DNA of 64,000 nucleotides. It comes from Gemmatimonadaceae bacterium. GTDB taxonomy: Bacteria > Latescibacterota > UBA2968 > UBA8231. Both the position numbers and the translations under genes were made by a program. Positions 42,487-50,803 of the stretch are shown here, piece by piece. Below the pieces are notes generated by a model, which ran no database searches, was not told where the DNA came from, and saw nothing but the letters and a program-made list of their open reading frames with translations. The stretch is from assembly GCA_026706075.1 (NCBI GenBank), contig JAPOZM010000031.1:124001-188000 (forward strand), written 5' to 3'. Numbering within the stretch: the stretch's first letter is position 1; every line of letters begins with the position of its first letter.

Positions 42487-43284
42487 ATGTTGACCGACCA
42501 GCAGCTCCAACACTACCGGACCTTCGGCTTCGTCACCCTCCGCAACCTCTTCACCCCGGAGGAGGTGGAGACCCTGCGCCACGAGTACGAGACCGAGCTC
42601 GACCACATCTACGCCGACCGGCCTTTCACCGGCCAGACGCGCTACTGGGCGATGATGCTGCACCCCCGCACCCCCCTCTTCGCCGGCCTCCTCGAGGACG
42701 AGCGGTTCTGCCGGGTCGCCGAGCAGCTCTACGGTGAGGACGTCATCGGCATCGGCACCGACGCCAACCGCTACGTGGGCGACACCCGCTGGCACCCCGA
42801 CCACCGGGCCGATCCCGACGAGGACTGCTACGGCGTCAAGTTCGCCTTCTACCTCGACCCGGTGGACAGCGGCTCCGGCGCCCTGCGGCTCATCCCCGGG
42901 TCGCACCGCCGCGGCTTCCACGAGCACCTGCGCGAAACCCTGGGCGCCCTCGATCTCGAGGTGGCCGAGGTCCCCGCCCACGTCTGCCGCTCCGACCCCG
43001 GCGACGTGGTCGCCTTCGACATGCGCTGCTGGCACGCCAGCTCCGGCGGCGTCGCCGGGCGCCGCATGTGCACCTGCGTCTACTACAACAATCCCCACGG
43101 CGAGGCCGAGGAGGCCGCCGCCCGCAAGCGCGCCGTGGGCTCGAAGGACGTGGGCGCGCAGTTCGGACGGCCGGGAGAGCCGGCCTACCCGCCGGAATGG
43201 CTGACGAATCCCGCCGGCAGCCCGAGGCGGGGCCGCTGGCTGCGGAGGATGGAGGAGCTGGGGTACTTCGAGTTGCCGGCCTGA
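42487..43284 (+). CDS. Phytanoyl-CoA dioxygenase (PhyH) family protein, copy 3
   Basis: A 265-residue Fe(II)/2-oxoglutarate oxygenase from an ATG. The iron pair is WHPDHRADPDEDCYG (His-x-Asp), the double-stranded helix core continues FAFYLDPVDSGSGALRLIPG-SHRRGF, and the distal His is in CWHASSGGVAGRRMCTC. Unlike copies 1 and 2 it has HPD rather than HQD and a cysteine-rich end (CTCVYYN). It is divergent from the ceramidase-like gene and unpaired. Substrate unknown. Confidence 0.87.
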   Translation: MLTDQQLQHYRTFGFVTLRNLFTPEEVETLRHEYETELDHIYADRPFTGQTRYWAMMLHPRTPLFAGLLEDERFCRVAEQLYGEDVIGIGTDANRYVGDTRWHPDHRADPDEDCYGVKFAFYLDPVDSGSGALRLIPGSHRRGFHEHLRETLGALDLEVAEVPAHVCRSDPGDVVAFDMRCWHASSGGVAGRRMCTCVYYNNPHGEAEEAAARKRAVGSKDVGAQFGRPGEPAYPPEWLTNPAGSPRRGRWLRRMEELGYFELPA

Positions 43285-43289
43285 TCCGC

Positions 43290-45440
43290 TCAGGGCGCCG
43301 TCGAGAGCCGCGCGATCCCCTCGCCGCAGTCGACCAGGTTCACGTCCGTCACATCGAGGGTGCTCTCCTCCCAGGCCTCGACGCACCGGAGCCCGCCCTG
43401 GATCGTGGCGCCGGACAAGTCGGCATGGCCGGTGGGGGCCACGCGGATGCCGTACCAGCCGCCGGACGAAGCGTCGGCGTCATCCGATGACCGGAAGGTG
43501 ATGCCCCCCGCCCCCGCGTCGAGAGCCCCCTCGACGATGAGCTCCGAACGCATCTCGTCCTCACCGCCCCCGGTCTCGTCGCCGGGGGTGAAGACCACCG
43601 TGCTCCCCGCCGGAATCGTCAGCTTCAGCCCGGGGGGGATCGTCACGTCGCCCGCCAAGGTGACGCGGTCGTCCCAGGCCTCGACCCGGAACAGCTTGCC
43701 CTCACCGGGTGCAAAGGAGGCGGAGAAGGAAGGAAAGGCGCCGTGGCGGGTGAGTGCGGTCCTCCTGGCGTAGACCTCCTTCACCAGGTAGGACAGGTCC
43801 GGTCCGCCCAACTGGGACGCCTTCAGGCCGATGGTCACCGTCCTGGGCCCGCCGGAGCGGGGGAGCTCGCAGCGACGGTTGACCACCATCAGGTACCGGG
43901 TTCCGTCCCCGTGGGTGAAGGTGCCCAGCTGGAAGTCGACCGGATCGGAGAGCCCCTGGACGAAGGATGCGGGGGCCTCGCCCGGGAAGACGTCGTCGGA
44001 ACTCAACTGCAGCAGGATGTCGTCGTGTTCCCGCAGCATCCGGTTGAGAGCCCGCACTTCGCGCCATTTGGGAGTGACTCTGTAGTACGGGTCCACCAGG
44101 CCCTGCAGATCGGGCCGGCCGTCGTCGTTGACGTGGCTGGAGTACATGAAGTAGTAGATGCCCGTCGCACCGTGGGCCAGGGCCAGATGGACCTGGACCC
44201 GGATCTCCTCCGGCGCCGGGTCCCGGAGGCCCCCACCCCAGCTATGGGCCTGCATCACTCCCCAGAGGGGTATGCCCGCCCCGGCCGCCACCACCCGGGC
44301 GCGCCCATACCACGTGACGTAGTCGTCGAGGGCCCTCCTCAGGCCGGCCTCATACCCCTCATCGCCCGGCCTCGGCACCGAGCCCAGGATGGGGTAGAAG
44401 TCGACCAGGAACTCCGAAGGCGACACCGTGTCCACGAAGTGCTGCATGAACTCCTTGAGCGTCTGGTGGAAGGCCACCACGCCGGACTTTCCGCTGTGGG
44501 CCTTGATGAACTCGTTCACGTAGGCCACGCTCCAGTCCTTCTCCGTCCACCGGGGCTCGTCGTCGGCATAGAACCGCCAGGGCGGATCGGCCGCGATGCC
44601 GTCGTAGGCGGCCAGCTCGGCCTCGAGCCGGCCGTCGTGGTGGCCCGCGAAGAGCCTGTGGCCGTCGGTGTCGTGGGCCCGGATCTGATCGACCCAGAGA
44701 TTGCCTGCGCCGCTCCAGTCTACCTGGTAGCGCACGAGGTTCCGGCCCGGGGGCACGGCGTAGCGGATCACGAAGTCCTGGTAGGCGTCGGGAGCGTGGA
44801 ACTGGAGCTTCCTCACACTCCGCGTGCGCAGCACGGAGCCGTCGGAGTGCCGTAGAATCCTGAGGGTGGCGATCCTGTCGCTGCCGGTGTTGTCGTCCGT
44901 CTTCAGGCGGAAGACGTGTATCGAGTAGCGCGCCCGGTTGGCGACGACCTGCCCCCGGCTGTTCAGTCTCTGCTCGACGTAGCGCAGGAAGATGCCGGGG
45001 CCTTCCTCGGGGGTGTCCACGATGACGCCGGGCCCGTGGGCGGCCGTGTTCGCATGCCACGCATCGCCGTCGCGCTCGCCCGCGGGATGGACGAAGAGCC
45101 CAGTGTCCTCGGCCTCCAGGACCTTGCTCCAGTAGCGCCGGCTCTCGGCCCGCCACCCGGGGAGCACGTTCCAGCTGTAGAGCTGAACCCTCAGCCCCCG
45201 TTGGCGGGCCAAGTCCATGAAGACGCGGTTGACGGCGGCATCGTTTCTGACTTCGAGGGCGGCGTGAATCGTGTTGAAGTTGGCTGCCGCCACCTGATCG
45301 AGGCGCTCGGCGAACCGATCGGACTGATCGTTGAACAGCCCCGGAAACCAGGCCCCGATGGGGAACTCCTCCTGCGCCTGCCCCGCACCGGGGGACGCCA
45401 GCCACAGGACCGCCAGACCCGCCAGGCCGAGGACCCTCAC
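43290..45440 (-). CDS. Secreted putative glycosidase with C-terminal beta-helix-like domain
   Basis: A 716-residue protein from a GTG that overlaps the upstream stop (GTGA). A signal peptide (VLGLAGLAVLWLASPGAGQA) precedes a beta/alpha-barrel-like part (WFPGLFNDQSDRFAERLDQV, RVQLYSWNVLPGWR). A galactose-binding-like insert (DAYQDFVIRYAVPPGRNLVR) follows, then a core with FYADDEPRWTEKDWSVAYVN where acids could act. The C-terminus looks like a beta-helix (TIPPGLKLTIPAGSTVVFTP). Acid residues cannot be assigned. It probably acts on an extracellular glycan. Confidence 0.6.
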   Translation of the reverse strand: MRVLGLAGLAVLWLASPGAGQAQEEFPIGAWFPGLFNDQSDRFAERLDQVAAANFNTIHAALEVRNDAAVNRVFMDLARQRGLRVQLYSWNVLPGWRAESRRYWSKVLEAEDTGLFVHPAGERDGDAWHANTAAHGPGVIVDTPEEGPGIFLRYVEQRLNSRGQVVANRARYSIHVFRLKTDDNTGSDRIATLRILRHSDGSVLRTRSVRKLQFHAPDAYQDFVIRYAVPPGRNLVRYQVDWSGAGNLWVDQIRAHDTDGHRLFAGHHDGRLEAELAAYDGIAADPPWRFYADDEPRWTEKDWSVAYVNEFIKAHSGKSGVVAFHQTLKEFMQHFVDTVSPSEFLVDFYPILGSVPRPGDEGYEAGLRRALDDYVTWYGRARVVAAGAGIPLWGVMQAHSWGGGLRDPAPEEIRVQVHLALAHGATGIYYFMYSSHVNDDGRPDLQGLVDPYYRVTPKWREVRALNRMLREHDDILLQLSSDDVFPGEAPASFVQGLSDPVDFQLGTFTHGDGTRYLMVVNRRCELPRSGGPRTVTIGLKASQLGGPDLSYLVKEVYARRTALTRHGAFPSFSASFAPGEGKLFRVEAWDDRVTLAGDVTIPPGLKLTIPAGSTVVFTPGDETGGGEDEMRSELIVEGALDAGAGGITFRSSDDADASSGGWYGIRVAPTGHADLSGATIQGGLRCVEAWEESTLDVTDVNLVDCGEGIARLSTAP

Positions 45441-46174
45441 TCCGACGCTCCATTCTTGATCCGCCCCCAGCCTCCGGAGGAGACCATGGTCGAGACGCGC
45501 CCTCCGAAGGGGCCCCACGGGACCTCGGGATAGCTCGTCCCGTCCGGCAGGTAGTCATGGGAGCCGTCCTGGCTCGTCCTCGCCGCCCACCTGAAGAACC
45601 AGTATCCCCGCTCCTCGTCTTCCGCCGTGGTGCCGGGATCGCCCAGCGCCGGCCAGGGAACCGCTCCTTCGAGCCACTCCCCCGACAGAGCGACCTCCAC
45701 CTCGGCGATGTCGTCGCCTTCGGTCACGACCCACTCATCGCCGTCGAGACGGCGATGGATCTCCGTCGCGAGGCCGCCGTCGCGGCCGACGATCTCGATC
45801 TGGTACTCGGGGAGAAAGGCAACCCAGGGAGGCTGGGCCTCGCCCCGGGTCGTGTCCGCCGAGACGTCGAAGAACAGCTGCACCGAGGTGTCGCTGGATC
45901 CCTGGAAGGGAGCCTCCAGGAACCGGAAGATGAAGGCGAAGAGGGAGCGCTCGCCGAAGGAGCCGTGTCCGAAGGCGTAGGTGATGACATCAATCGTGTT
46001 GTTGGAGTCGGGGGCGACATCGAAGAACTCGTCCCCTTCACCCGGGCCGCCGCCGCCCCAGTCCCGCCAGTCTCCATCGACGACGAAAGAGGAGGCGTCC
46101 TGCGCTCCCGCCGCGGTCGCCCCGTGCCCGAGGAGACAGCCGAGGACGAGGAGCGTGTTCCATACGCCGCGCAT
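45437..46174 (-). CDS. Secreted CBM9-like / DOMON-like carbohydrate-binding protein
   Basis: A 245-residue exported protein. The ATG at 46174 has AAAGGAA upstream; a second ATG at 46192 is possible. The signal peptide reads MRGVWNTLLVLGCLLGHGAT. The mature protein starts with SSFVVDGDWRDWGGGGP, the opening of family 9-type carbohydrate-binding or surface domains, followed by YAFGHGSFGERSLFAFIFRF and VSADTTRGEAQPPW. It is coupled to the putative glycosidase and to a WD40 protein, suggesting a secreted carbohydrate unit. Function inferred. Confidence 0.5.
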   Translation of the reverse strand: MRGVWNTLLVLGCLLGHGATAAGAQDASSFVVDGDWRDWGGGGPGEGDEFFDVAPDSNNTIDVITYAFGHGSFGERSLFAFIFRFLEAPFQGSSDTSVQLFFDVSADTTRGEAQPPWVAFLPEYQIEIVGRDGGLATEIHRRLDGDEWVVTEGDDIAEVEVALSGEWLEGAVPWPALGDPGTTAEDEERGYWFFRWAARTSQDGSHDYLPDGTSYPEVPWGPFGGRVSTMVSSGGWGRIKNGASE

Positions 46175-46227
46175 GGCAGGGTTCCTTTCCATGGGAAAGC
46201 CGGTCCGGCGGCTCCCGGGCCGCCCGC

Positions 46228-47823
46228 CTACTTGAGGCACATCAGTCTCCGGGTCTGCACGCCGCCGGGATGGTCCAGCCGTACGACATAGATGCCCGCC
46301 GCCACCGGGGAGCGCCGCAGGTCGCGTCCGTCCCAGGACAGCCGGTGCACCCCCGCGGCCTGGACCTCGTCCACCAGGGTGCGCACCGGCTGTCCCAGCA
46401 GATTGTAGATCCTCAGCCGCACCGGGCCGGCGTCGGCCAGCCGGTAGGCGATCTGCGTGCCGGCGTTGAAGGGGTTGGGCGTGTTGGGGTACAGCTCGCT
46501 GCCAGCCGGCCCGAGAGCCGCCGCCTTCCCCGCCGAGCGCTGGCCGGCCGCCGCCGAACCCGCCAGGGTCAGGTCCAGCGACTCCACCCGGTGACTGTTG
46601 ATGGGAAGGCTGTACCAGCTGGCCGCCTCCTCTCCGGCGGCCGTGAGGGAGCGGGCCTGGTAGAGACCGGTGGCCCCGCCGTACAGGGTCAGTTCCAGCC
46701 GCCCGGACGCGTCGGTGACGGCGCTCCAGGCGTAGTGGGGCCGGCGGCCCGAGATGCTCCTGGAAAAGTCGATGGTCATGCCTGCGGCCCCCGGACCTGT
46801 CACCCTGGCCTCCACCTTTGAGCGGGGCCGGAGATCCCACGGCAGCACCGCGTAGAACCGGCCGTCGCTTCGGCTCTCCCCGCCGCCCCGGCTGCCGCTG
46901 GCCAGGATCCGGCCGTCGGGAGAGACCGCCACCGACGACACCCAGCTCGTGTGTCCCTCGAGGGTAAGGGTGGACTCGAGCCGGCCGGTCTGCACATCCC
47001 ACAGGCGGATGCCGTCGTCATGGCCGCTGACCACCGTCCCTTCGTCCAGGAATGCCACGGACCAGACCCAGCCGGCGGCTCCGTGCCTCCCACGCCCCTC
47101 CAGGATCGCCCCGGGTTGTCCGGTCGCCGCATCCCACAGGCGGACCGTCCCGTCCCAACCGCCGCTGGCCACGGTCCCGCCGTCCGGCGAGAACGCCACC
47201 GACCCGATCCAGCCCGAATGCCCCTGCACGACCGCCGTCTGCCGGCGGGTCTCCAGATCCCACAAGCGGACCGTGTAGTCGCCGCCGCCGCTGGCCACGG
47301 TCCTGCCGTCCGGTGAGAACGCAACGGACTCGACCTCGCCCGCATGTCCTTCGAGAGTGGCCTGGAGCCGGCCGGTCTCGACCTCCCACAACCGGATCGC
47401 GTGGTCCGTGCCACCGCTGGCCAGGGACTCGCCGTCGGGCGAGAACGCAACGGACCGAAGGAAGGCCTGGCCGTCCCAGCCGGCCCTCGGCTGGCCCGTG
47501 CCGACCTCCCACAGCCGGACCTCGCTGCCGATCCCGGCGGCCAGGGTCCCGCTGTCCGGCGAGAACGCGACGGACCTGGCCGGACCCGCGTCGTGATGGG
47601 TCTCGAGCCGTCCGCTGCGCGCATCGTGGAGGAAGATCCCCGTGCTGGTGGGCACCGCCAGCCAGGCGCCGTCGGGCGACCAGGCGATGCCGCCGGACAG
47701 GACGGCTTCGCCCAGCCGTTGGCGGATGGCTTCCGGGAGGGTCAGGACGGCATGCTCGCGAGCCGAGCCATCCCGGGTGGACGCGCCGAGGAGCAGCAGG
47801 GCCAGGCCGAGGAGCCGCGCCAT
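46228..47823 (-). CDS. Secreted WD40-repeat protein with FCB-type C-terminal domain
   Basis: A 531-residue protein with a signal peptide (MARLLGLALLLLGASTRDGS) and about seven WD40 repeats, each with SVAFSPDG...ASG and RLWD/WE (for example SVAFSPDGRTVASGGGDYTV, then RLWDLETRR). The C-terminus after residue 430 has ELYPNTPNPFNAGTQIAYRL, IYNLLGQPVRTLVDEVQAAG and GIYVVRLDHPGG, the signature of FlgD-like or type IX secretion sorting domains. This type of tail is frequent in FCB-group bacteria and related candidate phyla. Likely a secreted adhesin or scaffold. Confidence 0.83.
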   Translation of the reverse strand: MARLLGLALLLLGASTRDGSAREHAVLTLPEAIRQRLGEAVLSGGIAWSPDGAWLAVPTSTGIFLHDARSGRLETHHDAGPARSVAFSPDSGTLAAGIGSEVRLWEVGTGQPRAGWDGQAFLRSVAFSPDGESLASGGTDHAIRLWEVETGRLQATLEGHAGEVESVAFSPDGRTVASGGGDYTVRLWDLETRRQTAVVQGHSGWIGSVAFSPDGGTVASGGWDGTVRLWDAATGQPGAILEGRGRHGAAGWVWSVAFLDEGTVVSGHDDGIRLWDVQTGRLESTLTLEGHTSWVSSVAVSPDGRILASGSRGGGESRSDGRFYAVLPWDLRPRSKVEARVTGPGAAGMTIDFSRSISGRRPHYAWSAVTDASGRLELTLYGGATGLYQARSLTAAGEEAASWYSLPINSHRVESLDLTLAGSAAAGQRSAGKAAALGPAGSELYPNTPNPFNAGTQIAYRLADAGPVRLRIYNLLGQPVRTLVDEVQAAGVHRLSWDGRDLRRSPVAAGIYVVRLDHPGGVQTRRLMCLK

Positions 47824-47840
47824 CGATCAGGAAAACCCCT

Positions 47841-49472
47841 TCACCGCTCCAACAGGTAGTGGGTGTCGGTCTCGCCGGTGCGGCGGAACCCGTGGCGCTC
47901 GTAGAAGGCGAGAGCCCGCGGGTTGACCTTCAGCGACCGCAGACGCACCGGCACGCCGCGCTTCCCGGCCTCCTCGAGCAATCGCCGCAGGCAGGCGCCG
48001 CCGATGCCCCGCCCCTGGTGGCTCGGGGTGATGCAGATCTGCTTCAGCCACAGGCCGTCCTCCCCCGTGGCCAGGGCCACGATGCCGGCGGGTTCACCCT
48101 CCCATTCGATCACCTGGAACTCCTGCTCCCGGAAGCGCCTCTCGTGCCGGCGGCGCTCCTCGCCCTCGTCCCACCCATGCTTCGGTTCGACGTACGGCCG
48201 GAAGGCCGCCGCCCTCACGCCGAAGCAGAACTCCGAATCCTCGGCCTCCGCCGGCCTCAGCACCAGCCGCCGCTCCGAGTCCGCTCGACGCAGGCGCGGC
48301 CCCAGCACCGGGCACATGGGCAGCACGGCGAGCACCAACGCGGCGATCGCCGCCAGGGCCGTGGCCACCCCCCACAGGTCGCTGACCATGCCGAAGACCA
48401 GGGGGGAGACGGCGCCGGCGCCGATCCCCAGGGTGTAGAACAGTCCGTAGGCCCGCGCCTGGCGGTCGCCTTCGACGAAGTCGCCGATCGTCCCGTAGAG
48501 CACGGAGGAGGTGCCGTTGAGGGCCACCCCGGCGAGGGGGAGGACCACCAGCGTCATGTCCAGGGGAAGCAGGATGACGGCGGCGATCAGCGCCGTGGTG
48601 GCGGTCTCGGTGAGGACCACCGTCCGCAGGATGCCGGCGCGCTCGGCCACGTGGCCGCAGACCAGCTTGCCGGCGGCGCCTCCGGCGAAGACCAGCGCCA
48701 GCGCCTGGCCGACCGTCGCGATCGAGGCGCCCTTCTCCACCAGCAGGAAAGGCAGGAAGGTGAGGAAGGACAGGCGGGCGCCGCTGTCGATCATGCCGAT
48801 GACGGAGAGGGAGGCGAAGCCGCGCCGGTCGGTGATCCCCCATCCCTTCCCGACCTCTTCCCTCGCCCGGGGCTCCGCTTCCCCGGGCGCGGCGGTCCGC
48901 CCCGGGAGCAGCGCCCCCAGGGCTACGGCGCCGCAGAGGGCGAAGATCCCGTACGCCGCCGCGCTCGCAGGCCACCCGTACGCCGCCGCCCCGGCCGCCA
49001 CCGCCGCCGGCGCCACCACCTTGCCGAGGTCCCCGGTGAAGTTGTAGGTGCCCAGCGCCGCCCGCCGCCCCGACGCCGGGTAGGCCCTCGAGATGATGGC
49101 CGAGACCAGGGGGTGCTGGGTGCCGCAGCCCGTTCCCGCCACGACCAGGAAGGCGGCCAGGCTCAGGAAGCCGCCCGCCCATCCCAGGAGCACGTAGGCC
49201 ACCCCGGCCAGCACGGTGCCGACGACGAGCACGGCCCGCTCTCCGTAGCGCTCGGCGACGAGGCCTGCCGGCACCTGCGTCGCCGCCAGGAAGCCCGACA
49301 TGACCAGCTTGAGGGCCCCCACCTCGGTGTGGGTCAGGGCGAACGCCGCCGCCCACATGGGCAGCAGCACGTAGATGCAGTCGGTGAAGCCGTCGTGAAT
49401 GGCATGGGCGAAGCCACCCGTGGCCAGGACCTTGCGGCGGACTCGCGCCGAACCCTCGGAACCCGGACTCAT
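47841..49472 (-). CDS. MFS transporter fused to a C-terminal GNAT domain
   Basis: A single 543-residue ORF. Residues 1-405 are an MFS transporter with about 12 hydrophobic segments (HAIHDGFTDCIYVLLPMWAA, AERYGERAVLVVGTVLAGVA). Residues 410-543 are a GNAT acetyltransferase with ICITPSHQGRGIGGACLRRL and ALAFYERHGFRRTGETDTHY. The linker CPVLGPRLRRADSERRLVLR connects them in frame. This fusion is not an ordinary MFS arrangement. The acetylated substrate could be the transported one. ATG start overlaps the upstream MFS gene by four bases. Confidence 0.82.
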   Translation of the reverse strand: MSPGSEGSARVRRKVLATGGFAHAIHDGFTDCIYVLLPMWAAAFALTHTEVGALKLVMSGFLAATQVPAGLVAERYGERAVLVVGTVLAGVAYVLLGWAGGFLSLAAFLVVAGTGCGTQHPLVSAIISRAYPASGRRAALGTYNFTGDLGKVVAPAAVAAGAAAYGWPASAAAYGIFALCGAVALGALLPGRTAAPGEAEPRAREEVGKGWGITDRRGFASLSVIGMIDSGARLSFLTFLPFLLVEKGASIATVGQALALVFAGGAAGKLVCGHVAERAGILRTVVLTETATTALIAAVILLPLDMTLVVLPLAGVALNGTSSVLYGTIGDFVEGDRQARAYGLFYTLGIGAGAVSPLVFGMVSDLWGVATALAAIAALVLAVLPMCPVLGPRLRRADSERRLVLRPAEAEDSEFCFGVRAAAFRPYVEPKHGWDEGEERRRHERRFREQEFQVIEWEGEPAGIVALATGEDGLWLKQICITPSHQGRGIGGACLRRLLEEAGKRGVPVRLRSLKVNPRALAFYERHGFRRTGETDTHYLLER

Positions 49473-50710
49473 GGCGCCGCCCTGTCCGACCTCATCCCGA
49501 ACCAGGCGGCCATGGCCAGTCCGCTCGCCGTCCGCGACAGACCGGCCAGCCCGAAGACCAGCAGGTAGCCGTACTCGAGGATGAGGACGCCGCCGGCCAG
49601 GCTGCCGAGGAAGGCCAGCAGCTGGAAGCCGCAGACGCGGATGGACTGGACCCTGGCCCAGTAGCGCCGCGGCAGCACCTGGGTGGTGAAGTGCTGGTCG
49701 GCGGGGATGTCGATGACCTCACCGGCGCGCGCCAGCAGGAACATGGGGAGCGCCACCGGCAGGGTGATGAAGGCGCCCATGATTCCCACCGCTCCGCCCG
49801 AGGCCGCCCGGCTGGCCAGGATCGTCAGGGTGGCGCCGAAGCGGCGCACCAGGGCGGGCACGCTGAAGGTGAAGGGCAGGCCCACGAGGTGGCTGAGGAA
49901 GAACACGGCGCCGATCGCGGCCGGACCGATGTGCAGCTCCTCCTCGAAGAAGACGTTGAAGAAGGGATAGGTGAGCCCCATGGAGAAGCCGCGCATGCCG
50001 GCGGTGGCGGCGACGACGGCGAAGACGCCCCTCGGCCGGCGGGGGTCCTCCCCCTCGTCCGGGCCGCGTTCCTGCACCGGCGCCGCATGCGGTTGCCCGC
50101 GTATGCGCAGAAGGGGCACCACCGAGATCAGGGAGCAGGCGGCCCCGAGGAGCAGGGCGAGGCGGAAGGGCTCCGGGACCTCGGTGGAGGTCCCGAGGAA
50201 CCAGGCCATCGCTCCGGGGAGGAAGCCGCCCACGAGGCTCAGGAGCATGCGCACCACGATCTGCACCGCCGACCAGACGACGATCGCCTCGGCGCGCCGG
50301 GAGGGGTGGGCGTTGTCGGACAGGAAGGGCACGTGGTTGACCCAGATGAAGGCGTTGGCCACACCGCCGACGAAGGAGAAGGCGAGCAGGTCGATGGAGG
50401 CCGTGGACAGGCACAGTCCCACCTGGGAGAGGGCCAGGAGCAGGCCCGAGGCGATCAGGAAGGGGCGCCGCCCCAGGCGGTCGCTGAGCACGCCCGTTGG
50501 CAGGGCCAGCAGGGCCGTGGCCAGGGGCGCCATGCCCGCCACCTGGCCGATGAAGTCCTCCTGGTAGCTCAGGCGCAGCAGGTAGAGGTTGTAGAGCAGC
50601 CAGTAGAGGGTCATCCCGGCGTTGATGGACAACCCGTAGAGGTAGAAGGACCGGACGTTGCGGTTGAAGCTCCGCGGCCGGAAGCCGCGCACCGCGGCGA
50701 CGACGCTCAT
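49469..50710 (-). CDS. Major facilitator superfamily transporter
   Basis: A 413-residue permease from an ATG, with about 12 membrane segments and no extra domain. The MFS signature loop VLSDRLGRRPFLIASGLLLA is near residue 78. The N-terminal GLSINAGMTLYWLLYNLYLL and TYPFFNVFFEEELHIG segments are consistent with a drug or metabolite exporter. The substrate is unknown. It is directly upstream of the MFS-GNAT fusion, giving two transporters in a row. Confidence 0.87.
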   Translation of the reverse strand: MSVVAAVRGFRPRSFNRNVRSFYLYGLSINAGMTLYWLLYNLYLLRLSYQEDFIGQVAGMAPLATALLALPTGVLSDRLGRRPFLIASGLLLALSQVGLCLSTASIDLLAFSFVGGVANAFIWVNHVPFLSDNAHPSRRAEAIVVWSAVQIVVRMLLSLVGGFLPGAMAWFLGTSTEVPEPFRLALLLGAACSLISVVPLLRIRGQPHAAPVQERGPDEGEDPRRPRGVFAVVAATAGMRGFSMGLTYPFFNVFFEEELHIGPAAIGAVFFLSHLVGLPFTFSVPALVRRFGATLTILASRAASGGAVGIMGAFITLPVALPMFLLARAGEVIDIPADQHFTTQVLPRRYWARVQSIRVCGFQLLAFLGSLAGGVLILEYGYLLVFGLAGLSRTASGLAMAAWFGMRSDRAAP

Positions 50711-50803
50711 CGTCGCTCACCCCCCGGCGGCGGCGGGCCTGGCGGGCGGTCTTCGGGCCCTCCGGGCCTGGCGGGGACCAACCGGGACGCCGCCTCCCAC
50801 GGG

